Assembly (NCBI RefSeq): GCF_042242105.1
Contig: NC_092019.1
Coordinates: forward strand, 15,857,328 to 15,921,327
Direction of reading: 5' to 3'
DNA from: Pempheris klunzingeri
Taxonomy: Eukaryota; Chordata; Actinopteri; Acropomatiformes; Pempheridae
Length of the DNA stretch: 64,000 nt
The notes under the pieces are model-generated. The model was not told the origin of the DNA. It saw only the letters and a program-made list of their open reading frames with translations, and did not search any database. A program made the translations under genes and the position numbers. Shown here piece by piece: positions 43,743 to 56,015 of the stretch (the stretch's first letter is position 1; every line of letters starts with the position of its first letter).

Positions 43743-44706
43743 TTTAACACATTGCTGTAAAAGTTTTGGTTATCATATAACAGTTAACTAGTGAAAATGT
43801 TGTTTCTTGTGCTAAATGTTGAATTTCAGCTGAATTATCCTTTGATGCTTTTTTTTTTTCACTGACTTCTGAGTATTGTTTTGATATAAATATTAAATAT
43901 ATGCATGCAGGCATGAAGCATTGCCTAGCAGCAGCTACTGTGAGCAGAAGACAGAAAAGTGCTATGAGGACAGACACTGGAAGGGTTTTAGCCAGTACAT
44001 TTAAGGAGTGCAGAGGAGACTGGGTGGCTATAAAGTGGAGATAACTCTTAATATAATTTTGAACTTAAGACAAAAATACGATCCTGTTATATCTAGGTTG
44101 GACACATCTGCCCACTGCTGTCAACTCCAAGAGCAATATGCTTGCTTAATAAAGCACTGACAGATTTACTGTGTGTCCATGTACTTTACAGTTTAGCCCA
44201 GATTTGTATGGATTTTAGAAAGCAACTCATAAGTAGTAGTATAAATTTGCTTTTGTCACTAAGTAATAAGCAAAAAATTGCAATAGAGAAAAGAACTGTG
44301 TTTAAAGGCCAGTCTCCTTGTTTTTTGGCACTCTGCTACCCATGAAAACCTTTTATTACTGCACAACTGATTGCTGAGCCAACTCTCTACTCGTATATGG
44401 CATTCACCTTGAATATGAAGAGACAGGTGGGCTTCAACCATCTGCACAGGAAGGCCCATGGATGTTCTGGCATGACGACTACTTATCTGAACAGCTTCAG
44501 ATCTGTAAAAGTGCCTGCAGGGTTGGCTCATCATAGATCGTTTAAGAAATGGCAACTTGAATCCCTTTTAAGTTTCTAGTTCAGCTAAAACCAGGGAACA
44601 CATTTGGTCTTAACTTCAAAACGAAGGAATAGCTGCTTTCAGCATGTGGAGTTTTAATGCTCTCTTGTACAACTGAAGAGTTTTTAATGTTTTGTATGCT
44701 GCATTT

Positions 44707-44712
44707 TTTATT
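44707..44712 (-). terminator. nbn: Candidate poly(A) signal of nbn
   Basis: TTTATT on plus is AATAAA on minus, 326 bases after the nbn stop codon and only 8 bases from the osgin2 signal on the other strand. Confidence 0.5.
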
Positions 44713-44719
44713 ATTGACA

Positions 44720-44725
44720 AATAAA
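44720..44725 (+). terminator. osgin2: Distal candidate poly(A) signal of osgin2
   Basis: AATAAA in the sequence GACAAATAAAAACTTTG. It is the last plus-strand signal before the nbn coding region begins on the other strand. Confidence 0.5.
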
Positions 44726-45037
44726 AACTTTGAGGAAAATCAATGAACATGAGACTATTTTGTTCCATTGCTTGCTGTCAGTGGCTTAATTAGTGGAGAG
44801 TAAGAAGACAATTATGGGTAGATAGAACAGGAAGAACATCAAAACAGTGATAAACATTTCTGATACTGTTAGCAGTTATGAAGAGTTTGCATTCATTAAT
44901 GTTACACTTGACATAAAGATAGGACTTATTTTATCAAATTATTTCTGGTGTCCTTTTTACGTGGTGATAGAGTCTGACATACTTGACCAGTGCCACTGAA
45001 ATAAATTCACCCTGTAGGACGTCAAGATGAAGGCATT

Positions 45038-45089
45038 TCATCTTCTCTTGGTTAGTTTGGTGGGGTTGTACCTGAATAGAGAGAGACAG

Positions 45090-45120
<31 letters not shown>

Positions 45121-48100
45121 AGCACATGAACACACGCACGCACGCACACACAGATGTGTATTTCATAGGCCTGTCCATGTCAGGATGGGCTTTTAACATT
45201 CCTCATGGATCATTCCTCAATGTCCTTAGAGGCATTTTGAACAAACAATAAAAACAGCCCAAATTAAGCGCTGTAAAACACGGACAGTGTTTGAACAGCT
45301 GAAAGCAAACAGGCTTCCTATAAACCACGTCTGGAAACTTCGTTTAGACCTACCAAAAAAATACCGGATTGTTTTCTTAGCAGCAGAGACTGTTCCCCCG
45401 GCTACGCATGACTGACTGAGCATGACTCAGTGATCAAACAGCTCAGCCTTGACACACACACACAAAATCAATCTCAGACTGTCTCTTTTCTGCTTAGTCA
45501 AAAGAAAACACGGTAGCGGCGGCAGAAGCAGCAGCGCCAGCTTACATCACCTCTGTTACCCTGGTAACCACTGTGATGAAAGAATTACTATGTTGTGATT
45601 GGTTAAACTGAGGCTACAGTGGCCCCATATCCATAATTCTCAGTTCATTATGTTGTCTGCAACTGATTATAATGACTGAGGCGGCACAGACAGAATCTTA
45701 AGAGGATTTTTACCAGCTTGACTAGCATATATACTAAGTGAGGGCCAAGCAAGTCTAGTACAAGCGACACAGTGTAAATTCAACAGCTAACAGGGGAAAG
45801 TCTCTCTTGCCTCCCATGAGCTCAGATCTAAATCAGAAAGGTGTTACTACCGAGGAGACAAAAGGGGAAACATTTATACCTGCCTGGCAAAACAATAAGA
45901 ACAAAACGGGGCTCAAAATCATTTACAATACCTTGTACTGAATTAATGGAATAACATTAAGTGTAGATGATGTCTCAGTTTAATCCACAATATTGTTTTA
46001 AACTATTTTAGACAGAATTCCTAAGAAATAAGATATTGATAAAGAAATTATTTGAATTACTTTCTACTGTCTTATGACTTTCTATGCACATATCAACCAA
46101 TGAACCTAACAGACATGAGATGAGTCTTCACATAGTAGAAATCTTACAAGGGTTTTAAGGAAGCTGTGATGAGGGAAACAAGGTTACAATAAATCTTACA
46201 GAAAACAAATTTCTCACCTAAAGAGGTCATCCCCTAGGGTCTCGTCCCGTCTGCTCTGACGCGCCTCCTGAAACAAACACAGGATCAAATCACGAGTGCA
46301 AGGCTCAGAAAGGTCACGAACAGACTGGAGGGACAGAGTGACAATAGTACCTCAGCTGTATCTTTCAGCCACTCGTCCAGTTCAGAGTTCTTGCCCCTGT
46401 TGTGAACCAGCAGATCAGACCCTCCAATGACGTGCCGTGCGCCCGCTCCAACAGGCACGCACATCTGTCACATACACACAAGGGAAAAAAACCTGAAAAT
46501 TATTGTGCACATGATTTGTTTTTATCTGATGAAAATTCTAATTGTCACTCAAAAGGTGGGCTGTATAATTATAATGCATAATTATTGGAGGACAAAATAT
46601 TTAAACTACATCTGCTGGCACACGTGACTACAAGCATTTCAACTGAATACATCACTGCAGCGCCTGTTTTATAATTGAAGTGCTGTTTCTAAATGTCTGA
46701 CCTTGCGGAAACATTTGAAGTTCTTTGCGTTGCTGATGTCCTGCATCGTCTGTGGTTTGATTTTTGGAGGTGCGGTCACAGTGAGGGACCTAAACTCCAC
46801 TAACACCAGCTTTTTAGGAAGGTCTTCATCAATGTTTGACTCCTGCAAAACAGCATATTAGGAAGTTAACTTTTGTCTAGATTAATGCCTTTTTAATACA
46901 CAACAACCAAAGTAATTTTAACAACAACAACATAGAGTACAGGCAGTTGTAAAATATCTTCTGTGAATCCTAGTAATTTATGACAAACACTTTGCTCACA
47001 GTAGTCTTAATACAACTATGGCCCTCATCCACTTTAGAAAACAGCTGACCGATATCAGACTCTTGAGGCTAACACCAATATGAATATTTGTCAGTTAAAA
47101 AATACATGAGCTGATATTTGATTTTTTTAACATGCATATGCATAACATATATAGCCATTTTTGAGAAAGATCTTTTTGGTTATTAAAGAACAGTAAACTT
47201 GTCAGCTCTGTGCTGGGGAAAGTGGCTCTAAAATAACTCTAACATGTCTTTGACATATCTGTACTGCAGTTTCTTATCAGCTGATATAAGATTATATTGG
47301 CCCATTAAATTAGGCTATCAATTATCTATACATAGTAAAATGTGTTGGGTGAGCATGTCTACGGAGGCCTGATATTCATATTAAATGATGTTTTGACCTG
47401 TCATTAGGCCCTGAAGTGCTTATCAGGCTGTGGTGTCATAAATCTGCTGGGTCCCAGTAGAGGATGAGAGGACACCATTCGCTCGTAGTCCCACACAGGA
47501 AACATCATTGGAGGTACAACAAAGTATACATTGGCTAGACACTTGTCTAGACACTCTTGGATGCCGGTAAACACTGAAATGTGGGTTTATGATCTGAGAT
47601 TGAACCTGTGTTAAACTGGAGTCAAAATGTTTGATGTACCATTTAACAAACACTGTTGGCTTGGAGCCACAGGAAACAGTCTGAGTCAGTCAGAGTTTAA
47701 CATGTCCAGTGCTTCCCACCTGTCCTGAGATTCAGAGGCATTTAAAAAAGGAAATGCTCATTTGGACAAATAAAGCATCTGGGTACAGCTAGAAAATGAA
47801 GCTGACTCAAAGGGAGGATGAGAGACAAACCTGTCACGGCAAGAGATTTTTCACAAGACTTACTTGGACCTCCTGCTTGATTTTAACTGTCTTCAAAGGC
47901 GTCTTAGTCTCTTCTTTAGGCTGGCAAATATCTGCTTTGAGTAGTTCTAAATCCTGCAGGAATAAAAGTATAAAAATGCGCAGTTATAGTGAAACGTAAT
48001 TGAATATAAAACTGAGGAGTGAAGTAATCGTGTGTGTTGCGACAGTTTAGGGTTTAATGTATTTTCTCTATATTCCTCGATAGACAAAAGAACAGTGTCA

Positions 48101-51100
48101 AACTGACAGTAAATCCTCACCTCAATGAAAGACACCTCATCATCTTCAAAGGGCTGTATGTTTTTACTTGTAATGGCAGGTGACACTTCTGGAGGTTTGC
48201 TTGACTCATTACAAGTTGACCTGTATTCTGAAGGATGGACCTGCTCTGTCTTGATGGACACCAGAAGATGCTCAGATTTTTTAAGGTCCTTCTGGGAAAC
48301 CGGCTCTTTTTGCATACTCTCCTGTGTCTTTTGGTCGGTTCCATTTTCCTCTAGGCAGACCCGTTGCCTTTTGCTTGAGGACGAAGTCTGCACAGTATTC
48401 AAACCTTGTTTCTGTTCAGTTGAACACGGCTTTGTCAGATGTCCTTTCTGGCTTTGATTACCTGAGGGTCTCTCATCAAAACAGTCCATATCCACAGACA
48501 TAAAAGCCTCCAGTTCATCCACCCCCATCTCCATCTCCATCTCCATCTCCTTCCTCTTTCTACCCTGAGGCTCATTCTGGGCAGCGTGGGAGACCATTTC
48601 TGACTGAGCCTCTGACTGTTCAACAAAAAGTTCAGCTGATGTCCGCAATGTTGCCGCAGGGACTCTGTCTGAACGCGAGTATAATTCTTGAGAAGTGACT
48701 GAGGTGTTAGGCCGTTTTGGCTCTGACATAACAGTGGAGAGCTCGTCCTCCTTCAAAGACCTTGATGAGACAATGACATAGAGAGATGTTACTAGCACAT
48801 GCTAAACTAGAATATCATGACCCCTCAGGGTGACAACTATCTGTCCATCTATCTTCTAAACTGCTTATCCTGTTCATGGTCCCAGGGAGCTTATACTGTA
48901 TTGCTGCCAGTCAAAAGTATGTTTATTGTTATTGAGTAAAGCAGCTGTACAGTTAGTGCACTACATTACTATCAACAAGCACTAATGTTTACCTTTTTTT
49001 GTTGATAGATTGAAAGAAACTGGTCAGAGTTGATTGTTTCTGTGGGGAAGCTTGTGCAGAGATTTTTGCTTTCTGAGGCGACTGCTTCTGTATGAATGTC
49101 TTCATGCCACTGTTGGTCCTAGGGAGGGATGACTGAGACCTAAAGCCACTACTGCCAGCTCCTGGAACTGTAAAAACATTAAGTGATTAGACTGTTACAG
49201 CATGACAGGTATTCAGCTGATGCTCCAATGAGTGAATTCAAAGGATAGGTCAACATTTTGGACAAGTGCGCGTCAATGCTGAGAGGTAGATGAGAAGACT
49301 GATATCTCATATCTGTCCACTATGTCTTTTCTGAGCATAAACAGTGGAAACAAGGGGAAAACAGCTAGCCTGGCTCTTTCCAAAGGTAACGAAATCCACC
49401 TACCAGCACCTATTAAGCTCACTGATTAACACTTTATATCTCAGAATGTGCCTCACTGCAGTCGCCACTTGGCCACCCCAAAATAAAGCTGACAAATGGA
49501 GCCCAATGCATAACAGGGATGCACCAATACAACACATTGGATTGGTACTGGCACTAATACTTAAAGATCTATATGGGATGGAGGTGACTGATCCACATTA
49601 CACACTTTCACTTTCACTTTCAATTGTGTTATAGAATTTACACAGAGGGTTGTAACAAACCCTTCAGAACATTTTATCTAAATGTACTAAAGCCAAAAAA
49701 TGTTGTTGACAATAAAGGAGCTCTAGAAATTGTGTCTGTTGTTCATTATGCAGAGACCTGATTATGGACAATTACAATTAAAAAGAAATTATGTGCAGAT
49801 ACGGTAAAGCTCCACGTCATGTTACACAGAATAAGCAATTTCACACAGATTTCAAATTGAAGAAGAAACAGGGCACTGGTATTGGACTGGTGCCAGAATT
49901 GGTATCAGGAGAGAAAAAGCTGGGTCCATGCATCCCCAATTCATTCATGCAGCTACCTGCGGGTTTAGACTCAGGCTTCTTCCACAGCGAGTCTGTGTTC
50001 TCCACGTTATTGAATGATGAGCTCATTGTATCAGCCACAATGCAGTGAGTGGACGTCCTCTGAGCTTCTGGTTTGGATCTCCGGAGCTCACTGCCTTGTC
50101 TCTTGTCAGGAGTCTCCCCTACCGCTGTCACCCCTGTAACTTCACATTGCTCTGTCCTGTGAAATGAGTGAAATAAAACACATTAGAAAGAGTTTCTAGA
50201 ACAAGTGGAAGCATTCAAAGCTTGAGCAGATGTGTGTGTGTGTTTGTCGGTACCCCTGTGACGTCTCTGTGTTAACTGCGTATGCTGTGATGTTCTGAGA
50301 TGCTGCCGGTAACACCGTCTCGTCCACCGCCACACTCTGTGACAGCGAAGCACTCGGAATTCTGGGTTTCATTTTTGGTGCCGAACCTAAAAAGTACAAA
50401 TTAATCAACGAAAAATTTTCACGCAAGAGAAGAATGATATAAAATAAAAAAATAAAGAAAGCAATCAGAGCTCTTCTGTCTGGTCACCCACCAGAGTCTG
50501 GTATTAGACTGGATGGATTGCAGTACTTGTCACAAGAAGCATAGATGGCAGCCAAACCAATTTCAGACTCAGTGATGACTCGAAGGCCTTTTCTGTGTCA
50601 GTGGAAAAAGGAGAAATGCCAGACAGAGTTTAAAGTGTTAAAAGAAATCAGCACTTTGACAAGAAAATTCCTAAAACACACTATTAAGTGCTTTTCTGCA
50701 GAAGAACAGGAGTTTATGTAAACCTTTGAACAATGTTGTAAACAGAGTTTGCCCACTCCATGGTAGAGGGGAGCAGAGTTTGGGAGCTGCCTGTCATGGC
50801 ATCGACCACACAGCTCTGTGGAGACTCCAGCAGGGCCCGCGGCAGAGAGCCATCCTCCAGCAGCTGACTCCTGCCACCTCCAAAACTCACAGCTGCACTC
50901 AGACGTTTCAGCTGCAAACAACAAGAGCAGCAATTACACAAACATGACTGTATATCCGTACAGCAGAGAGACAGACGGAGTGACTGTGTGTCTAGTGACG
51001 ATAAACTTTTTTTTGGTATTTCTCCTGATTGAGTGGTGGCCCAGTCGAAGCTCTTCGAATGTTAGTCTGACTGAAGTGATTGTTTGAGGAGAAATTCACT

Positions 51101-54100
51101 GTTGTACTCATGTACACTTACAGCTTCAAGCTTGGAAAACACAGTAACATTCACTGATGACAGTCAACTAGAACTGACATTAAATATGAATTGCAGCGGG
51201 CAGAGTTTCACACCTCAATATAAAGGGCATATGCAAGTGTTTTTTGTCAATGAAGTAACAAAAAAACAGATTTAAAATGGTAATGTCAATGTCGAAGTCA
51301 TAGGAGATGTTCATTACCAGCCGTAAAGCAAAAGACCTCACTTCATTTTGGTGTGTCAACAAAGCCAAGAAAGACGGCTCAGATGAGTTTGCTGCCCTCT
51401 GGTGCACTTGACCTCATCTGGAGGTTCAGATTTTTATTCATTTAAGATTTATGGCTTTGGTGGTAGCAAAGGTAAAGTGAAGACACACTAATAAGAAATG
51501 ATTAGTCAGTTAATTTATCAGTTTTTTAATTGCAACTTCTTACAGATTTGTCGGTTAGAGTTAAAAAAAAAAAAAAAAAGACTTGATTTGACTTGATTTT
51601 TCCTTCATGTTAAAAACAGTGTTGCTTGCTTCATGTATGCATGTAAAATATTTAAATAAAACTTTAGACTCTGGTAAATTGTAACGGACATACAGCAATT
51701 ACAGTACAGGTAGATACTTTTGATGAAGGCCACAATAAATTTAAATAAACTAGAAAATAAACTGAAAATATTTCATCTGTGGTGAAAATAATCATTAGTT
51801 GCAGCATTAGTTGCAAACAGGCTCTCCACTGGAGCACCGCGTCTCCCAATGGGTATCTGGCTGCTGACTGCCTGGCAACTGATGTTCAGTTGATAAACAT
51901 GAAGCTAACAAGATCATCATGCGACTTTCCATCGCTTTTGAAGCTGATGACTGAAAAACAAGTGGGCAATGTAAAGCCTATTACAAGTGCACATTTCTAT
52001 AACTCTCATTTGTTTTGTTATCCTTGACTGACTGGGTGACAACTACAGAGCAATATAACGGATGACCTGAAATCCTGCTGCTGTGTGTCTAGTTACCTGG
52101 TGGTTTGATATTTGTATAACACAAAGAAAGAGGTTGACGTACCTGTTTGGCACTGAGGAATATGAAGGTCTTTCCAGTGAAAAGCTGTTTACGAAGTGGA
52201 ATCTCTCCAAGGTTAACATCCTCTGCACTCAAGCTGGGCTCATCAATGTCAGGGATGAAACTTCAGAACAGCAAAGATGAGATAATGTTCAGTGTGGCCT
52301 CTGTTTGGTTTATCCTTAAGCACAATCCCAACAGGAAGCGTTCTTAGAGTGTTTCTGACGTCCGTCAGTCGCACAGAACAGATACACCTCCACTTTATTA
52401 AATGGTATTATATATTATATATATTATATGGTGAACCCACAGCTGTTTAAATCGCACACATATTTGTTTGTGTTGTTGCTGTTTATGTGTTTTGAACCCT
52501 TAACCATGTCTCCACTGACTGATCAGGGCTCTCAGTCTGTCTGTGAGCTGTATGTTTTACTAACTTTACCTGGAGATTCCTCACAATCACTGAAAATCAA
52601 TGAATCAGCAGGCTGCATAGAAAGCTGATGTGGAGTTGACATGAAAATTGTCTGGGTTTAGTAACTTTCTGCAATCCGTCAGCCTGCTGAAGACAGAGTC
52701 ATTGTGGATTGGATGCTGCATAGACGCTTCCTATGTGGATTCCCAGTTGGTGTGAATGTCTGCCCATAAGGATGGATTATATTGTACCTCTCAGCTTTAG
52801 GAGGGGGTAATTTTTGCTGAGCAGCTTTGCTGAGCTCTGAGAAGAACTCTGGCTTCACGATGGAACGGCAGCACAGCAGAGCAGAGATAGTCTAATCAGG
52901 AAAACAGAAAGCACATCAACACATATTCAGGGAAAAAACAACACAGCACGTGTGCTAATGAGGGTACCAAGTCTGGTCGTGACCTTGATGGTGACTTTAG
53001 CAGTGGACATGGCCAGGTGGGTGCAGTCCTGTGTCCAGGTGTTGACCAACTTTCCACCCACAGCCAAGAGGTCCTGAGAGAGGGACGTCTTGATATCATT
53101 GTTCAAACATGACGTACACACCACTGGCCTCTGATGGTCCACGCTGAGACGAGTTTATGAAATGAAAATTAAAAAGTGTGAGTGCAATCAAAACTAAAAG
53201 ATGCCGGAAAAAGTCCTGGTTCTGTGATACAAAGCAGAACTGACCAGATCTCCCTTCAGTTACATACCTGAAGTTGCTGTGAAAGACCCCGAATGTAACA
53301 CTGTCCCCTGACTTCAGGTTCACTTCTGTGTTCTCTGTCAAGCGCTGGCTGTTGACAAATGTACCGTACTTGGAGGTGTCTTTCAGAGTCAGAGTCTAGG
53401 AATAAAATTCATGAGAGAAACTCGTGAAATTGTCCATCAATCAAACAAACCTTCCTATATCGTTCTGTTCAGTTATTCATATCTCAATGAGAAACCCATC
53501 CAGGTGTCAGAACAGAGAGGACTACAGCGTTGGCTACAAGCTAAACAGGTGTCATCCTGAAGTAATAATAAGGCCACTGTGATTCTGATTATTTTGAGCA
53601 GTAACAGTTAGAGCATTACTTATGGTACGGTAGGTTTATGAATAGAATAGAATAGAATAAAATATCAAAAAGTGCACATTAAAAAGAAAGACAAATCCAG
53701 AGGACATGGAGAAACAGAAACATTTATGTTACAGGGTGGTTTTAACATGCAGTGTATTAACGATAAGTTAATAATCCCCTTTAGACACAAGAAAGAAAAA
53801 GGTGCATGTGCGTATTATAATAAAGTCAAATCTCTGAGCAGTCCATTTTATACAACTAGGTGGTGTCATACTTCTGGTTCTGGCCACAATTTAGTACTTT
53901 GTTTCCGTTTTAGTTCAATTGTGCTGGTGCAACAGCTCCACCTTCTGTGCAAAAGTGCCATCACACAGGAAATATTTTCCAAATGACATCATGTTCCTCA
54001 TCTACCTGACACTATTAGAAGGGTCGGGTGACGTGTCAAATAAATATGTCAGTTACACAAACTGTAACACAAACACTGCACTGTAACGCTTAGATAAGCA

Positions 54101-55458
54101 AAACCTTGCTGGTGTGGGAGTGTTAGTTGCACTTTACACCTGTCTTTGGTCAGGTGCTTGTCCACACACACGCGTTCACGCCTCATTTCAAGTGAATATT
54201 GACTTTTATTGTCACAAGAGCTCAATGTGTTACCTCTGAGAAGAGGTGGCAAAATACACACATTGTTCTCACAAGCATAAGTACACGTACTTGTGTAACA
54301 AAAGACTCTGGTGAATGTGGAAATACTGACTCAACTTCCATAGTGAAGTAGAAGTGAAAAGGTGCAGGCTTTATGATTTCTCTTAAAAAGGCCATAGATG
54401 GGGGAATGCCATGTGTTGGCTGGTTCACTTTCATCAGTGTCCCTACTAGTTTTTAAGTGTGTATGGATAATTCTGTTCACGAGACGCTGTTTCTCTGCGG
54501 TCGAGTCTTCCTCTCGTCTGTGTTGTCTTGTTACATTTGTCGATTTGCACCGATGGATACATAAGGGGGTCTTTTTTTAGTTGAGTTTTTGCCCCATCCA
54601 TTTAGGTTGAAGTTGGTTTTCATGGTGGGAAAGTCAACGCCAACAGAATCCGTTGTACCCAAGCTGACCACATCCTCTGTTAATGATTGTAAGAGTGTGA
54701 TATTAACCTTTAGACTGTCTGGAGAATTTTCTCTGGAACTACAGAGGAAAGTAAAGATGTGAACAGATCAACCAACTGAACTTGGTCAGTAGGATTTTCT
54801 TTTTGCATTTTGTTAGAAATGTAGTTCCAGCTACAGAGACATGACGACTTCTGTGTGTTTCTATATACTGATTAACCTGTCCAATATTTATGGAAAAGCA
54901 CAATATAAATTACATTAGTTGTGGTATTGTACATTGACACTTTACATATGATGGGCTCAGTAAATTATTAAAGCAAAGCAGATTATGTTGAAAACATTCA
55001 GTCCATCCACTAATTAACTATGTCTGTACATGCTGGATGACGTTTCTTTGATCATATCCTCGTCTCATTTCGCTGTCGCTCTCTCACCTGGTCAGTAACA
55101 GTGAGGTGAGCGTGGGCCCTGCTGATGGACTGGTCGTTGGGTAGCAGGATGTCACAGTTCTTACGCCCCACCACGTACTCTTTACTGGAGATGAGATAGT
55201 GGGTCTCACCTGTGAGTGACAGGAGGCAAGTTATGGACATGCCAATGTAAAATTACAAGACAATCCAACTGTGATTTTATAAACATATCTTCTTATATGA
55301 AAAGTTGGAGAAAAATCCTTAATTGCTTTAATCGTCTGCACTCAAAAACTAACTTGGTCAAGGCGTTAACCTGCTAGCTAAGTGGTTAAGCTAGCGCTAA
55401 AATGTCAGCCACGACACAAAAAGTTACCTCCAGGCTGCGAAGGAGTCAATATCCACAT
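45038..55458 (-). CDS. nbn: Nibrin (NBS1), 17 coding exons
   Basis: Nuclear adaptor of the MRE11-RAD50-NBN complex in DNA double-strand break signalling. Exons: 55458-55428, 55209-55088, 53395-53268, 53143-52984, 52891-52788, 52260-52143, 50911-50724, 50592-50492, 50386-50254, 50156-49957, 49167-48993, 48760-48121, 47953-47864, 46842-46702, 46464-46351, 46267-46218, 45071-45038; 842 residues (human 754). FHA domain ~20-98 with GRKNCDIL (25-32) and SRAH (40-43), the phosphothreonine-binding core; tandem BRCT ~100-330 ([41 protein letters not shown]); a long low-conservation middle; MRE11-binding NFKCFRK 771-777; GGSDLLVH; and the acidic ATM-binding tail DDLFRY 828-833. [11 protein letters not shown] (~475) has a PIP-box look. 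A GAGATG array encodes EMEMEMEMG. Every phase agrees. Human NBN has 16 exons. Confidence 0.96.
45088..45118 (+). repeat. (AC)n microsatellite next to the last nbn acceptor
   Basis: On the minus strand this is a (GT)n array lying about 17 bases upstream of the acceptor CTATTCAG of the 34-nt last exon of nbn. Confidence 0.9.
48525..48550 (-). repeat. nbn: Hexanucleotide (GAGATG)n repeat in the nbn coding sequence
   Basis: Four full GAGATG units on minus encode EMEMEMEM followed by G. This is an in-frame coding microsatellite in the poorly conserved central region, next to an acidic segment. Confidence 0.85.
48838..48895. repeat. Dispersed repeat fragment in nbn intron
   Basis: CTGTCCATCTATCTTCTAAA followed by CTGCTTATCCTGTTCATGGT is a diverged form of a phrase common in fish genomes (CATCCATTTTCTATACCGCTT...CAGGGTCGC). 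Only this short piece is present. Confidence 0.4.
49240..49450. mobile_element. Dispersed non-autonomous element in nbn intron
   Basis: It begins with AAAGGATAGGTCAACATTTT and continues with GAGAGGTAGATGAGAAGACT, GGGGAAAACAGCTAGCCTGG and ACCTACCAGCACCTATTAAG. These are successive landmarks of an abundant percomorph repeat. The copy is internally deleted, and no protein is encoded. Confidence 0.65.
49514..49937. mobile_element. Inverted-repeat DNA element in nbn intron
   Basis: The left end AGGGATGCACCAATACAACA and the right end TGGGTCCATGCATCCC are inverted relatives; interior words 'ggattggtactggcactaat' and 'ggtattggactggtgccaga' are also inverted. This is typical of the fish AGGGATGCACCGAT repeats (probably hAT-like). 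Its right end is only 20 bases from nbn exon 50156-49957. Confidence 0.65.
51566..51581 (+). repeat. Poly-A tract in nbn intron
   Basis: A run of 16 or so A residues followed by two GACTTGATTT words. No element body recognised. Confidence 0.6.
53642..53662 (+). repeat. (AATAG)n tract in nbn intron
   Basis: Four GAATA units in a row (GAATAGAATAGAATAGAATAA), in the 1.7-kb nbn intron between exons 2 and 3. The rest of that intron shows no gene. Confidence 0.75.
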
Positions 55459-55610
55459 TTTAGTGCTTTTGATGCTGTTTTATAGATTCAAACCACCAGT
55501 AAGTCAGGAGAAAATCAACATTTTAAAAGCACGGATCCATTTACAGCACACATCAACAATGAGGACACGCGCCTCCGAGTGACGCATGAATAATGCGACG
55601 CTGCTCTCCT
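55459..55610 (-). promoter_or_regulatory. nbn: nbn promoter region
   Basis: The DNA just 5' of the nbn ATG is locally GC-richer at 55560-55605, with a CRE/AP1-like TGACGCAT at 55580-55587 and no TATA box. The start of transcription is not determined. Confidence 0.35.
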
Positions 55611-55691
55611 TTCAAAATAAAAGTCTGCTCCCTCAGGCTGGTGTTGCCCATGATGTCCCTGACACTGGGGAAAAAGAAGGAAAACAAGGCT

Positions 55692-55890
55692 TTCCATTTG
55701 GGAAAGTATCTAAGTACGTTTATACAAGTACTGTCGACTATTTAAGTGCAGTTTTGAGGAAGTACAACTTTGAGGTACTTGTGCTTTTCGTGGGTATTTC
55801 CAGTTTCTGCTACTTTAAACTTGTATTCTGCAACAATTCAGATGCAAATATTGTGCTTTTTTCTCCACTTGAAAGGCGCCACAAGTTATA
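55692..55890. mobile_element. Dispersed element, AAGTATCTAAGTAC type
   Basis: Successive landmarks GAAAGTATCTAAGTACGTTT, CAAGTACTGTCGACTATTTA, TTGAGGTACTTGTGCTTTTC, GTATTTCCAGTTTCTGCTAC and TATTGTGCTTTTTTCTCC fit an abundant fish non-autonomous DNA repeat. Copies or fragments also at 61857-62075 and, more diverged, 20908-21060. Confidence 0.65.
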
Positions 55891-55967
55891 ACTTAAGTGA
55901 TTTTGCAAATTCAGATTAATGATACAAAATATAATAAAACAAACAAATGTATTGTATTATGAATTTT

Positions 55968-56015
55968 TGGTTAAGACTTTATTGATCCCAAGTGGAATTG
56001 ACAAATTATTTTTAA
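55968..56015 (-). mobile_element. 3' tail of a LINE, minus orientation
   Basis: AAGACTTTATTGATCCCAAG followed by TGGAATTGACAAATT is the reverse complement of the usual fish LINE 3' end (CAATTCCACTTGGGATCAAT-AAAG). The LINE would extend rightwards; the AT-rich sequence up to about 56350 may belong to it but has no frame. Confidence 0.55.

Larger units (their letters stand above)
41459..44745 (+). other. osgin2: osgin2 3' UTR with two candidate poly(A) signals
   Basis: No conserved frame follows the stop. AATAAA occurs at 42696-42701 (short form, about 1.25 kb) and at 44720-44725 (long form, about 3.3 kb). A repeat fragment lies at 43672-43742. Confidence 0.5.

Noticed and set aside
43278-44555. 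Several short frames between osgin2 and nbn
   Set aside because: AT-rich UTR sequence; no conserved motif and no splice structure, so I did not call a gene.
45900-46200. Possible additional nbn exon between the last two
   Set aside because: The 46218 donor joins directly to the 45071 acceptor in phase to give FRYNP, the conserved end; no extra exon is needed.
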